Shown: positions 14,856-22,480 of the stretch, in pieces
Position numbering within the stretch: the first letter of the stretch is position 1
Layout of the letters: every line of letters begins with the position of its first letter
From: JALZEG01 sp046263255
Lineage (GTDB): Bacteria; Actinomycetota; CADDZG01; WHSQ01
DNA length: 37,303 nucleotides
Assembly (NCBI GenBank): GCA_046263255.1
Contig: JBHELD010000007.1
Coordinates: 1-37,303 of the forward strand
Direction of reading: 5' to 3'
Made by a program: the position numbers and the translations under genes
Notes under the pieces: model-generated
Database searches by the model: none
What the model saw: the letters and a program-made list of their open reading frames with translations, nothing else
What the model was told of the DNA's origin: nothing

Positions 14856-15716
14856 TCAGCCGACCACCCGCGCCCGCACGTCGCCGACCGAGACGATCGC
14901 GTCGGGCTCGACCGTCCGCTTCACGATCGCGAGGCCCCGCCTCCCCGCCGCGCTCGTGACGACGCCCACCGGCGCACCTTCCGCTACGACGTCCTCCCCC
15001 GGCTCGAGCTCCGCGTCCGACTGGATGACCGCGACCCTCCGGTTCACCTTGCCCCTGAAGTGGATCTTCGCCATCGCCTCCTGTCCGACGTAGCAGCCCT
15101 TGTCGAAGTGCACGGCGCGCTCCTCGATCCCGGCCTCCTGGGGGATCGTCTTCGGGTCCATCTCGTATCCCCAGCGCGGCACGCGGTTCGCGATCCGCAC
15201 CTCTTCGAGCTCCTCTTCCGGTGCCGCGCGGGCACCCGCGCGTCCCAGCTCTCCGGCGGCGCGAGCGACGTCGCCGGCCGGCACCCAGAGGTAGGCCGCG
15301 CCGATGCCGAGCGCGCCGGTGGGATGGACGATCGCGCCGGCGACCGCCGCGCCGGCGACCGCCGCGCCGGCGTCTTCCCATCCGGGACCCGCGACGAGGA
15401 CGAGCCCCATCTCGGCGGAGACGTCCTCGATCTCGACCTGCGTCGCGAAGACGTAGCGCCGGATCGCGGCAGGCAGCGACTCGAGCAGGGACGGCTCGAA
15501 GTGCGCGAGCAACGCATCCTCCGTCGCCACGACCTCGAGGTACCCGACCATGCGGCCGTGCGCGGTGATCATCGCCGTCTCGCGCGCCTCGCCCGGCGCG
15601 ATGTCCTCGAACGCCTGGGTCATGATCTGGTGCAGGAACCACGCGCGCTGCGGCCCGGTCAACCGCAGCTTCCCGCGGCCGGACCGGTCGGCGTAGACCA
15701 ACCCGTCGAGCTCCAC
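14856..15716 (-). CDS. ygfZ: YgfZ/GcvT-like folate-binding protein
   Basis: A 286-residue protein of the GcvT-like folate-binding family. The family signature KGCYVGQE (206-213), with its conserved cysteine, is intact, and the N-terminal domain has GPQRAWFLHQIMTQ. YgfZ/IBA57 proteins support assembly or repair of certain Fe-S enzymes using tetrahydrofolate. A run of Ala/Val/Gly (AGAAVAGAAVAGA, ~117-129) is encoded by a 15-bp tandem repeat. Start GTG 15716 lies 6 nt after GAAGAT, fitting a leaderless mRNA. Its promoter is nested with that of the divergent acyl-CoA dehydrogenase only 24 bp away. It is followed by the MBL hydrolase. Confidence 0.88.
   Translation of the reverse strand: MELDGLVYADRSGRGKLRLTGPQRAWFLHQIMTQAFEDIAPGEARETAMITAHGRMVGYLEVVATEDALLAHFEPSLLESLPAAIRRYVFATQVEIEDVSAEMGLVLVAGPGWEDAGAAVAGAAVAGAIVHPTGALGIGAAYLWVPAGDVARAAGELGRAGARAAPEEELEEVRIANRVPRWGYEMDPKTIPQEAGIEERAVHFDKGCYVGQEAMAKIHFRGKVNRRVAVIQSDAELEPGEDVVAEGAPVGVVTSAAGRRGLAIVKRTVEPDAIVSVGDVRARVVG
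15334..15372. repeat. 15-bp in-frame tandem repeat inside ygfZ-like gene
   Basis: GCGCCGGCGACCGCC is repeated 2.6 times (15334-15348, 15349-15363, 15364-15372). Each unit adds five residues, so copy-number change would keep the frame. Confidence 0.7.
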
Positions 15717-15722
15717 GACCCC

Positions 15723-15734
15723 ATCTTCTATCCT
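15723..15734. promoter_or_regulatory. back-to-back -10 elements of divergent leaderless genes
   Basis: Plus-strand TATCCT (15729-15734) is 6 nt before GTG 15741. Minus-strand GAAGAT (15728-15723) is 6 nt before GTG 15716. The hexamers touch, so each gene's -35 region lies inside the other's coding sequence and RNA polymerase can probably occupy only one at a time. Confidence 0.5.
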
Positions 15735-15740
15735 CCGGCG

Positions 15741-16877
15741 GTGAACTTCGACCTGCCCGACGAGCTCGTCGCGTTCCGCGACGCGGCGCGGGAGTTCGCG
15801 CGGCGGGAGATGGCTCCGCGCGTGGACGAAGCGGAGCGGACGGAGCGCACGCCGCGCGACCTCTTCCGCGCCGCGGGGGAGGCGGGGTTCCTCGGCATCC
15901 GCTATCCGGAGTCCGTCGGCGGCTCCGCCGCGAGCTGCCTCGCCGAGACGATCCTGCGGGAGGAGCTCGGCTACGTCTGCTCGGGCCTGGGGGCCGCGCT
16001 CTCGGTGTCGTCGCACCTGGGGACGTACCCGATCCACGCGTTCGGCACCGAGGAGCAGCAGGATCGTTACCTGCGCGGCGCGCTGAGCGGCGAGAAGGTC
16101 AGCGCGTTCGCGCTGACGGAGCCGGACGCCGGGTCGGACGTGCGGGCGATAAAGACGAGGGCGGTGCGGTCCGGCGACGGGTGGGTCCTGAACGGCCGCA
16201 AGACGTTCGTCACCAACGCGCCGATAGCCGACTTCATGATCGTGGTCGCCTACACCGACCCGTCCGCGGGGACCGAGGGGATGGCGCTGTTCGTCGTCGA
16301 CCTTCCGGCCGAGGGCGTCTCGATCAGCCGCATCTCGAAGATGGGCAACCTGTCGTCGGAGATCGGCGAGGTGGTCCTCGACGACGTGGCCGTCCCGGCC
16401 GGCGCGTGCCTCGGCGGCGAGCGGGGCGCGTTCAAGAAGGTGATGGAGACGCTCAACGTGGGGCGCGTGCTGGTCTCGGGAGGCGCGCTCGGCCTCGCGC
16501 GCGCGGCCCTCGACGCCGCGGTCGCGTACGCGAACGACCGTACGGCGTTCGGGCACCGCATCGGCGAGTACCAGGGCGTGTCGTTCCCGCTGGCGCGTTC
16601 CCACGCCGTCGTGGAGGGAGCGCGTCTCGCGACGTACAAGGCGGCATGGCTGTTCGACCAGGGGCGCAACCCGGTGCTGGAGACGTCGACCGCGAAGCTG
16701 CTGGCGGCGGAGGCCGCGCTGTTCGTCGCCGACGCGGCGATCAGGGTGTTCGGGGGCTACGGGTACATGCGCGAGTACCCGATCGAGCGCTATTACCGCG
16801 ACGCGCGCTACTTCGCGATCGTCGAGGGCACGGGAGAGATACACCAGCGCGTGATCGCCCGGGAGCTGGGGCTCTAG
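15741..16877 (+). CDS. acyl-CoA dehydrogenase
   Basis: A 378-residue flavoenzyme that introduces the alpha,beta double bond in acyl-CoA thioesters. Visible features are the N-terminal helical domain, the FAD/substrate strands FALTEPDAGSDVRAIKTRA and WVLNGRKTFVTNA, the C-terminal FAD-binding RTAFGHRIGEYQGV, and VFGGYGYMREYPIERYYRDAR. The catalytic base is in IVEGTGEIHQR, where Glu occupies the usual position. It is a complete short/medium-chain-like enzyme; chain length is not predictable. Start GTG 15741 is 6 nt after TATCCT. It is monocistronic, divergent from ygfZ and convergent with the SCP2-hydrolase gene. Confidence 0.93.
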   Translation: MNFDLPDELVAFRDAAREFARREMAPRVDEAERTERTPRDLFRAAGEAGFLGIRYPESVGGSAASCLAETILREELGYVCSGLGAALSVSSHLGTYPIHAFGTEEQQDRYLRGALSGEKVSAFALTEPDAGSDVRAIKTRAVRSGDGWVLNGRKTFVTNAPIADFMIVVAYTDPSAGTEGMALFVVDLPAEGVSISRISKMGNLSSEIGEVVLDDVAVPAGACLGGERGAFKKVMETLNVGRVLVSGGALGLARAALDAAVAYANDRTAFGHRIGEYQGVSFPLARSHAVVEGARLATYKAAWLFDQGRNPVLETSTAKLLAAEAALFVADAAIRVFGGYGYMREYPIERYYRDARYFAIVEGTGEIHQRVIARELGL

Positions 16878-16919
16878 GAGGCTCGGCGCGGCTCCGGCGC
16901 GTCCGCTCGCCCGTGCGCC

Positions 16920-16970
16920 GGCTCTCCCCGCGGTCTCTCCCGGAACGCGAGAGGAGGTCCGCCGAGAGCC
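16920..16970. terminator. nested hairpin between convergent genes
   Basis: Outer arms GGCTCTC (16920-16926) and GAGAGCC (16964-16970) enclose inner arms CTCTC (16935-16939) and GAGAG (16949-16953). It sits between the stop codons of the acyl-CoA dehydrogenase (16877) and the SCP2-hydrolase (16993). It is probably a bidirectional terminator; no U-tract is present. Confidence 0.45.
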
Positions 16971-16992
16971 AAGCCGGCGCGCCTCCGGCCCT

Positions 16993-18183
16993 TCAGCCCG
17001 CCTTGCGCCGCGACCCCACCGAGGCGAAGAAGGCCAGCATCGCCTCGGCCGTGCGCTCGGGGTGCTCGAGCTGCGGCGCGTGGCCGCAGTCGTCCCAGAC
17101 CTCGACCTTCGCCGCAGGTAGAGCCCTGGCGACGCGGCCCCCGAAGCGCGGCGAGATCAACACGTCCTGCCGGCCGTAGACGTACAGCGCCGGAACCTGC
17201 AGCTTCTCGAGCCTCGACCAGAACCCCGCCTCCCCCTCAGGCTCCTCGACGTAGATGTTCTTCAGCGACGCGAAGAACGCCATCCGCGCCGTCGGCCGGC
17301 GCCACGTCTGGAGGAAGTCGTCGATCGCCGCCTCGTACCAGTCGTCGTGCAGCCGCTTCGGGTCGGCGAACAGGTGGCGGAGCTGGTCGGACAGGTAGGC
17401 CCGCGGGAGTCGCAGGGCGAGGATCCCCGCTTCGGGCCGCGCCCACCGCGCCGCCCACAGAAAAGGCCGCTCGTAGAAAGCGGCCACGGGGGAGAGGCAG
17501 GCGATCGCGCGGACCATGTGGGGCTCGCGCATCGCCAGCTCCATCGCTACGCGTCCGCCCATGGAGTTGCCGGCGACCAGCGCGTCGCGGAGGTTCGTCA
17601 CCTCCATGAACGAGAGGACGTGCTTCGCGAACCACGGCGCGTCGTAGCGGCCGCGCGGCTTCGAGGTGGCGCCGAACCCCGGAAGGTCGACGGCGACCAC
17701 GCGGTGGCGACGCGCCAGCCGCGGGACGACGGTGAGCCACGACGCCTTCGACGCGCCGAGGCCGTGGATCAACAGCAGCGGCGGCGCGGCGACCGGCCCG
17801 GTGCGGAGCGCCGAGAACCTCAGCCTCCCGACCCGCACGTCGCCGACCTCGTATTCGAGACCTCCCCCGCGCGGCCGGTCGAACAACGGCTCGAAGAGGA
17901 GCGATTTCTCGATGCTCCCGCGGACGACGAGCCTGCGCTGCGCGAACGCCTCGATCCCCGAAAGGTGTCCCGCATCTATCTCCGCCCACGTCCGTGAGTC
18001 GGTGACGATCTCGACGTCCGCGGCGCCCTCGGGCCTCGTGACGGAGCAGCCGGAGCGGGTGAAGGACACGTCGCGCACCGTGCGCCCTATGCGGAGCCGG
18101 TAGCGGGAAGCAGCCGGCAAGTCGACGTCGCGCAGCCTGTCCGGGAGCGACTCGATCAACGCTGCTGTTCGCGTGCCGGCCAC
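16993..18183 (-). CDS. SCP2-like domain fused to alpha/beta hydrolase
   Basis: A 396-residue two-domain protein. Residues ~25-105 look like an SCP2 sterol-carrier domain (ADVEIVTDSRTWAEIDAGHLSGIEAF, RRLVVRGSIEKSLLFEPLF). Residues ~130-390 form an alpha/beta hydrolase with LLIHGLGASKASW, the nucleophile elbow GNSMGG (Ser207), an acid in YGRQDVLISP and the C-terminal His of DDCGHAPQLEHPE. It may bind a lipid and hydrolyse an ester or thioester (inference). The start GTG 18183 stands 6 nt after TATTGT, so it has its own leaderless promoter. Because of a single-base shift in the preceding dehydrogenase, one continuous frame now runs from that gene into this one. Confidence 0.82.
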   Translation of the reverse strand: MAGTRTAALIESLPDRLRDVDLPAASRYRLRIGRTVRDVSFTRSGCSVTRPEGAADVEIVTDSRTWAEIDAGHLSGIEAFAQRRLVVRGSIEKSLLFEPLFDRPRGGGLEYEVGDVRVGRLRFSALRTGPVAAPPLLLIHGLGASKASWLTVVPRLARRHRVVAVDLPGFGATSKPRGRYDAPWFAKHVLSFMEVTNLRDALVAGNSMGGRVAMELAMREPHMVRAIACLSPVAAFYERPFLWAARWARPEAGILALRLPRAYLSDQLRHLFADPKRLHDDWYEAAIDDFLQTWRRPTARMAFFASLKNIYVEEPEGEAGFWSRLEKLQVPALYVYGRQDVLISPRFGGRVARALPAAKVEVWDDCGHAPQLEHPERTAEAMLAFFASVGSRRKAG

Positions 18184-18189
18184 GAAAAG

Positions 18190-18195
18190 ACAATA
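18190..18195 (-). promoter_or_regulatory. -10 element of leaderless SCP2-hydrolase gene
   Basis: Minus-strand TATTGT, then CTTTTC and the GTG at 18183. It lies in the only AT-rich patch between the two genes and argues that the hydrolase is a separate gene. Confidence 0.5.
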
Positions 18196-18226
18196 AGCGA
18201 GGCGGCGCTTCGTTCCGCGTATCCCG

Positions 18227-19332
18227 CTAGTCGAGCAGAGCCGCCGCGACCCTCTCGCGGTGGCTCTGGCTCCGGCCCCCTCGAACGTCGCGATCCACAG
18301 CGCCCTCTTGTAGTAGCGGTGGAGCACGTGCTCCCACGTGAAGCCGATGCCGCCAAGGACCTGGATCGCCTTCTCGCACGCAGTCACGGCGGCGTCGCCC
18401 GCGGACGACTTCGCGGCCGCGACCGCGACGGGCGCCTGCGGGTCGTCCTCGTCCACGCACCACGCGGCCCAGTACGCGAGGGAGCGCGCGAGCTCGACCG
18501 CCATGTAGGCGTCGGCGACCTGGTGGGAGACCGCCTGGTACGCGCCGATCGGCCTGCCGAACTGCTGCCGCTCGCCGGCGTACGCGCGCGCCATCGCGAC
18601 GGCCGAGGACGCGACGCCGACCGCCTCGACCGACACCGCGGCGAGCGCGCGCAGCCGCACGCTCTCGAGGACGGCGGCGGCCGCGCCGGGCTCGACGACG
18701 AGCTCCGCCGGCGTCGCGTCGAGCGTCAGCCGCCCCAGCCTCCTCGTAGCGTCGACGGTCGGCAGGACCCTGACGTCTGCGGCGTCCGTCTCTACGGTCC
18801 ACAGCCCGAGGCCCTCGGCCGCCCGCGCCGCCACGACGGCGAACGAGCACGCGCCGAGGTCGGGGACGACGTCCTTGACGCCCGTCAGCGACCATCCCTC
18901 CCGGGAGTGAGTCGCCTTCGTCCCGACCGAATCGAGGTCGGCGAACAGGTACGGCCCGTCGGGCTCGGCCCACGCGAGCGTCGCCCCCTCGCCCTCCGCG
19001 ATGCGCGCGAGGTAGTCGGTGCGCGACCGCAGCGCCGGCGCGGCGAACGCGACCGACGTCAGGTACGGGCCCGGCCACAACGCCTTGCCGAGCTCCTCGA
19101 CGACGACGGCCTCGTCGAGGAAGCCCGTCGCCGAGCCGGCGGCCTCCGTCCCGTTCCGCCCCAGCGCCAGGCCCGTCCAGCCGAGGCCGGCCATCTCCCG
19201 CAGCGAGCCGGCGTCCCAGCCCGCCTCGCTCGTCGCGAGCTCCGCCACGCGGCCCTCGGGGAATCGGTCCCGCGACCACGACGCCACCGCGTCGCGGAGC
19301 ATCTGCTGCTCCTCGGAGAAGGCGAAGTCCAC
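18227..19332 (-). CDS. acyl-CoA dehydrogenase (FadE beta-type), apparent frameshift near 3' end
   Basis: A ~368-residue acyl-CoA dehydrogenase-like subunit: VDFAFSEEQQMLRDAV start, ERQQFGRPIGAYQAVSHQVAD and GGIGFTWEHVLHRYYKRALW. The frame breaks in TTCGAGGGGG at ~18276-18280. Adding one G restores FEGGRSQSHRERVAAALLD and the TAG at 18227, the normal family ending. As given, the frame reads through into the SCP2-hydrolase to 16993. Start GTG 19332 overlaps the TAG of the preceding dehydrogenase (TAGTG). The gene pair resembles heteromeric alpha2beta2 FadE enzymes of steroid side-chain breakdown (ChsE type). The shift is either a sequencing error in a five-C run or a recent mutation. Confidence 0.8.
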
Positions 19333-20514
19333 TAGCGGCTCCTCGGGAGCCCGAGCACCCGCTCGGCGACGATGTTGCGCAGGATCTCGGACGTCCCCGC
19401 CTCGATCGTGTTGCCCCGGCTGCGCAGCTGCTGGTACTGCCAGTAGCCGCTCCACGGACCCTCGGGGCCGTCGAGCCCGGCGCGGGGGCCGAGGATCTCG
19501 ACCGCGAGCCTGCCGAGACGCTGGTTGGACTCGGACCAGTGGAGCTTCGCGATGCTCCCCTCGGGGCCGGGTACGCCGGTCTTCACCAGCCCCGTCAACG
19601 CGCGGTAGTTCGTGAACCGGAGCTCCTGGAGCTCGATCCACTGCCGCGCGATCCGGTCGCGGAACAGCGGGTCTGCGGAAGCGGGACGGCCGTTCGTCCT
19701 AACCTCCCTGGCGAGCGCGACGAGGTTCCTCACCGCGACCTCGAGCCGCGCGGTCAACGCGAACCCGAGCGTGCCGCGCTCGTGCATCAGCGTCGTCATC
19801 GCGACGGGCCCAGCCGCCGTTGACCTCGCCCACCACGGCGGCGGCCGGAACCCTCACGTCCGTGAAGAAGATCTCGTTGAACTCGGGGTCGCCGGTAATC
19901 TGGCGCAGCGGCCGCACCTCGACGCCCGGCGCGTGCATGTCGGCGAGCAGGTAGCTGATCCCCTGGTGCTTCGGCGCGGACGCATCCGTCCGGACCATCA
20001 GGATGCAGTGGTCGGCGATGTGGGCGAACGACGACCACACCTTCTGCCCGTTGACGACGAAGTCGTCTCCGTCGCGCTCGGCCCGCGTCCGTAGAGACGC
20101 GAGGTCGGACCCGGAGCCGGGCTCGGAGAAACCCTGGCACCACACCTCTTCCCCCGAGAGGATCTTCGGGAGGCAGCGCGCCTTCTGCTCCTCTGTGCCG
20201 TGGGTGATGATCGTCGGTCCGGCCATCCCCAAGCCGATGATGCCTATGTGCTCGGGCGCCTCGGCGCGCGCGGCCTCCTCGAGGAAGATCGCCTGGTGGG
20301 TGTAGGGGGCCCCGGCTCCGCCGTATTCCTTCGGCCACGTCAGGCCCGCGTAGCCACCCTCGAAGAGCCTGCGCGCCCACGCGCGAGCCGTCTTCTCGTC
20401 GCCGCGGCCGCTCGAGCGGCCGCGGCTCGTCCACCCTTCGGGGAGGTTCGCTGCCATCCACGCGCGCAGCTCGGCGCGGAACGCGGCCTCGGAGGGGGTG
20501 TCGCGGAAATCCAC
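19332..20514 (-). CDS. acyl-CoA dehydrogenase (FadE alpha-type), apparent frameshift mid-gene
   Basis: This is one ~393-residue acyl-CoA dehydrogenase split over two frames. The first part (20514 to ~19808) has MDFRDTPSEAAFRAELRAW, GFSEPGSGSDLASLRTRAE, FVVNGQKVWSSFAH and VVGEVNGGWA. The second (~19806 to 19332) continues with VAMTTLMHERGTLGF and ends NIVAERVLGLPRSR. Removing one base in GGGCCC (19806-19811) joins them as GGWAVAMTTLMHERG, the family consensus spacing. IEAGTSEI has Ala where simple acyl-CoA dehydrogenases have the catalytic Glu, as in heteromeric FadEs. Start GTG 20514 is 6 nt after TAGGAT. It is coupled to the second subunit and divergent from the mce operon. Confidence 0.8.
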
Positions 20515-20520
20515 GGCGGC

Positions 20521-20526
20521 ATCCTA
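20521..20526 (-). promoter_or_regulatory. -10 element of leaderless acyl-CoA dehydrogenase pair
   Basis: Minus-strand TAGGAT, then GCCGCC and the GTG at 20514. TTGACA stands only five bases upstream, too close to act as a -35 for this hexamer. Confidence 0.5.
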
Positions 20527-20606
20527 GGTGGTGTCAAACGCGTCCCGGTCCCGAAAAAACGCAGGAAAAGCGTGGCAACCCCACTGAGAGGAGCGGGCTT
20601 GGGGAG

Positions 20607-20689
20607 TAGGCTCTCCCTCCGGCCGCGGGTGGCGGCCACTCGCTCCTCCCGGGGGTCCTCCTGATCGCGCCGGGACCGGCCTCGGCCGG
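20607..20689 (+). promoter_or_regulatory. leader of the mce operon with two GC hairpins
   Basis: A possible -10 TAGGCT (20607-20612) precedes a ~90-nt leader. The leader holds hairpins GGCCGC-GGGTG-GCGGCC (20621-20637) and CCGGCC-TC-GGCCGG (20676-20689), the latter 20-30 nt before the MceG start. No known riboswitch was recognised. Confidence 0.35.
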
Positions 20690-20718
20690 CGCGAGGCGCG
20701 TTCGACCGGGTGGAGACC

Positions 20719-21702
20719 ATGCTCGAGACCGAGATCAGCATCAAGAACCTCACGAAGTCGTTCGGCCCGCAGACCGTGCTCGAGGACATCACCCTCGACA
20801 TCCCCAAGGGCAAGATCACGCTGATGCTCGGCCCCTCCGGAACGGGCAAGTCGGTCTTCCTGAAGCACCTCGTGGGCCTGCTTAAGCCCGACCGCGGCGA
20901 GATCTGGATCGACGGCAAGAACGTCCCCGCGCTGAACGAGAAGGAGCTCTTCGAGGTCCGGCGCAAGTTCGGGGTCCTGTTCCAGGACGGCGCCCTGTTC
21001 GGCTCGATGAACATCTTCGACAACGTCGCGTTCCCGCTCCGGCAGCACACGAAGAAGAAGGAGTCGGAGATCAGGCAGATCGTCGACGAGAAGCTCACGA
21101 TGGTCGGCCTGACGGGTGCCGAGAAGAAGCTGCCCGGTGAGATCTCGGGCGGGATGAAGAAGCGGGCCGGCCTCGCGCGCGCGCTCGTGCTGGATCCGGA
21201 GATCGTCCTCTTCGACGAGCCGGACTCGGGCCTCGATCCGGTCAGGACGGCGTTCCTCAACGAGCTGACGATGGACCTCAACCGCCAGCTGAAGGCGACG
21301 TTCATCGTCGTCACGCACGACATCGCGACGGCGCGGAAGGTCTCCGACTTCATCGGGATGCTGTACCGCCGCAACCTCGTGCGCTTCGGACCCGCCCGCG
21401 AGATGTTCGAGTCGGACATCCCGGTCGTCCGCCAGTTCCTCTCCGGCGACACCGAGGGCCCGATCGGCATGTCGGAGGAGAAGGACGCGACCAAGGGGAT
21501 CATGAGCTCCTCCGGCATGACCGCGGAGGAGACCGAGGAGATGGAACGCGCGGCCGGTGCGCCCGGCCGCTCGACGACCGCCGGCCACAAGCAGGATGGG
21601 GCGCGGACCGGCGACGACGCCGCCACGCCGGGCGAGGAGGCCGGGCGCGGCGGCCCCGAGCAGCGAGAGGAACCGGCGCAGGTTCGGAGAAAGACCATCT
21701 AA
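20719..21702 (+). CDS. mceG: ABC transporter ATPase of the Mce system (MceG/MlaF)
   Basis: A 327-residue ATP-binding subunit powering Mce lipid import. Walker A is GPSGTGKS (~38-45), the Q-loop region is GVLFQDGALFGSMN, the signature is EISGGMKKRAGLARAL, Walker B is IVLFDEPDSGLD, and the switch His is in VVTHDIATA. The stretch FPLRQHTKKKESEI and the ending VVRQFLSGDTEGPIGMSEEKD closely match mycobacterial Mkl. A ~75-residue disordered C-terminal tail follows. ATG 20719 is used; GTG 20710 is also possible. In mycobacteria mkl is unlinked from mce loci, but here it is the first gene of the operon, directly before two permeases. Confidence 0.93.
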   Translation: MLETEISIKNLTKSFGPQTVLEDITLDIPKGKITLMLGPSGTGKSVFLKHLVGLLKPDRGEIWIDGKNVPALNEKELFEVRRKFGVLFQDGALFGSMNIFDNVAFPLRQHTKKKESEIRQIVDEKLTMVGLTGAEKKLPGEISGGMKKRAGLARALVLDPEIVLFDEPDSGLDPVRTAFLNELTMDLNRQLKATFIVVTHDIATARKVSDFIGMLYRRNLVRFGPAREMFESDIPVVRQFLSGDTEGPIGMSEEKDATKGIMSSSGMTAEETEEMERAAGAPGRSTTAGHKQDGARTGDDAATPGEEAGRGGPEQREEPAQVRRKTI

Positions 21703-21711
21703 GTGGGAGCC

Positions 21712-22473
21712 ATGCGGACGCTCGTCGTAGAGACGGGCAACATGTTCGCCATCACGCTCGAGGCGTTCCGCATCATGTGGAAGCCGCCCTATCCCTGGCG
21801 CGAGTTCGTCCGCCAGTCCTGGTTCATCGCCAGCGTCTCGATGATCCCCGCGGTCCTCGTCTCGATCGCGTTCGGGGCGACGATCGCCCTTCAGGTCGGC
21901 AACGTCGCGCGGCAGCTGGGCGCCGAGTCGCAGACCGGCGCTGCCATGGTCCTCGCCGTCGTGCGCGAGGCGGCGCCGATCGTCGCGGCCCTGCTGATCG
22001 CCGGCGCGGGCGGGTCGGCGATGTGCGCCGACATCGGGAGCCGCAAGATCCGCGACGAGATCGCGGCCATGGAGGTCCTCGCGGTCAACCCGATCGCGAC
22101 GCTGGTCGTGCCGCGCATCTGGGCCGCCGTGTTCGTCGCGATGCTCCTCGACGGGTTCGTGTCCGTTGCCGGGATCCTCGGCGGCTACTTCTTCAACGTG
22201 ATCATCCAGGGAGGGACGCCGGGGGCGTATCTCGCGTCGTTCTCGTTGCTCGCGCAGACCGCAGACCTCGTCGTCGCGATCATGAAAGCGGGCGTGTTCG
22301 GCCTCGTCGCCGCGATGGTCGCGGTGTACTTCGGCTTCTACGCGAAGGGCGGGCCGAAGGGGGTCGGCGACGCCGTGAACCGGGCGGTCGTCGTCACGTT
22401 CATGCTGATCTTCTTCGTGAACTTCATCCTGACGGCCCTCTACTTCGCGATCGTCCCGCAGAAGTTCGGATAG
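21712..22473 (+). CDS. yrbEA: Mce system permease YrbE (first, MlaE family)
   Basis: A 253-residue MlaE/YrbE permease. It shows the family features: a hydrophobic core with MIPAVLVSIAFGATIALQV, then AGAGGSAMCADIGSRKIRDEIAAMEVLAVNPI with the conserved EEI/EIxAMEV-type cytoplasmic helix, and KAGVFGLVAAMVAVYFGF. YrbE pairs form the membrane channel beneath the Mce proteins and couple to MceG. ATG 21712 is used; GTG 21703, directly after the MceG stop, is an alternative that adds three residues. It is the second gene of the operon. Confidence 0.92.
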   Translation: MRTLVVETGNMFAITLEAFRIMWKPPYPWREFVRQSWFIASVSMIPAVLVSIAFGATIALQVGNVARQLGAESQTGAAMVLAVVREAAPIVAALLIAGAGGSAMCADIGSRKIRDEIAAMEVLAVNPIATLVVPRIWAAVFVAMLLDGFVSVAGILGGYFFNVIIQGGTPGAYLASFSLLAQTADLVVAIMKAGVFGLVAAMVAVYFGFYAKGGPKGVGDAVNRAVVVTFMLIFFVNFILTALYFAIVPQKFG

Positions 22474-22480
22474 GAGACGC

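Noticed and set aside
16993..19332. A genuine three-domain acyl-CoA dehydrogenase-SCP2-hydrolase fusion
   Set aside because: The junction lacks sensible sequence, a one-base change restores a canonical dehydrogenase end, and the hydrolase has its own -10 and start. Kept only as a finding to check.
20527..20540. TTGACA/TAGGAT as a classical promoter for the dehydrogenase pair
   Set aside because: The two boxes are five bases apart, far from the usual 16-19; only the -10 is accepted.
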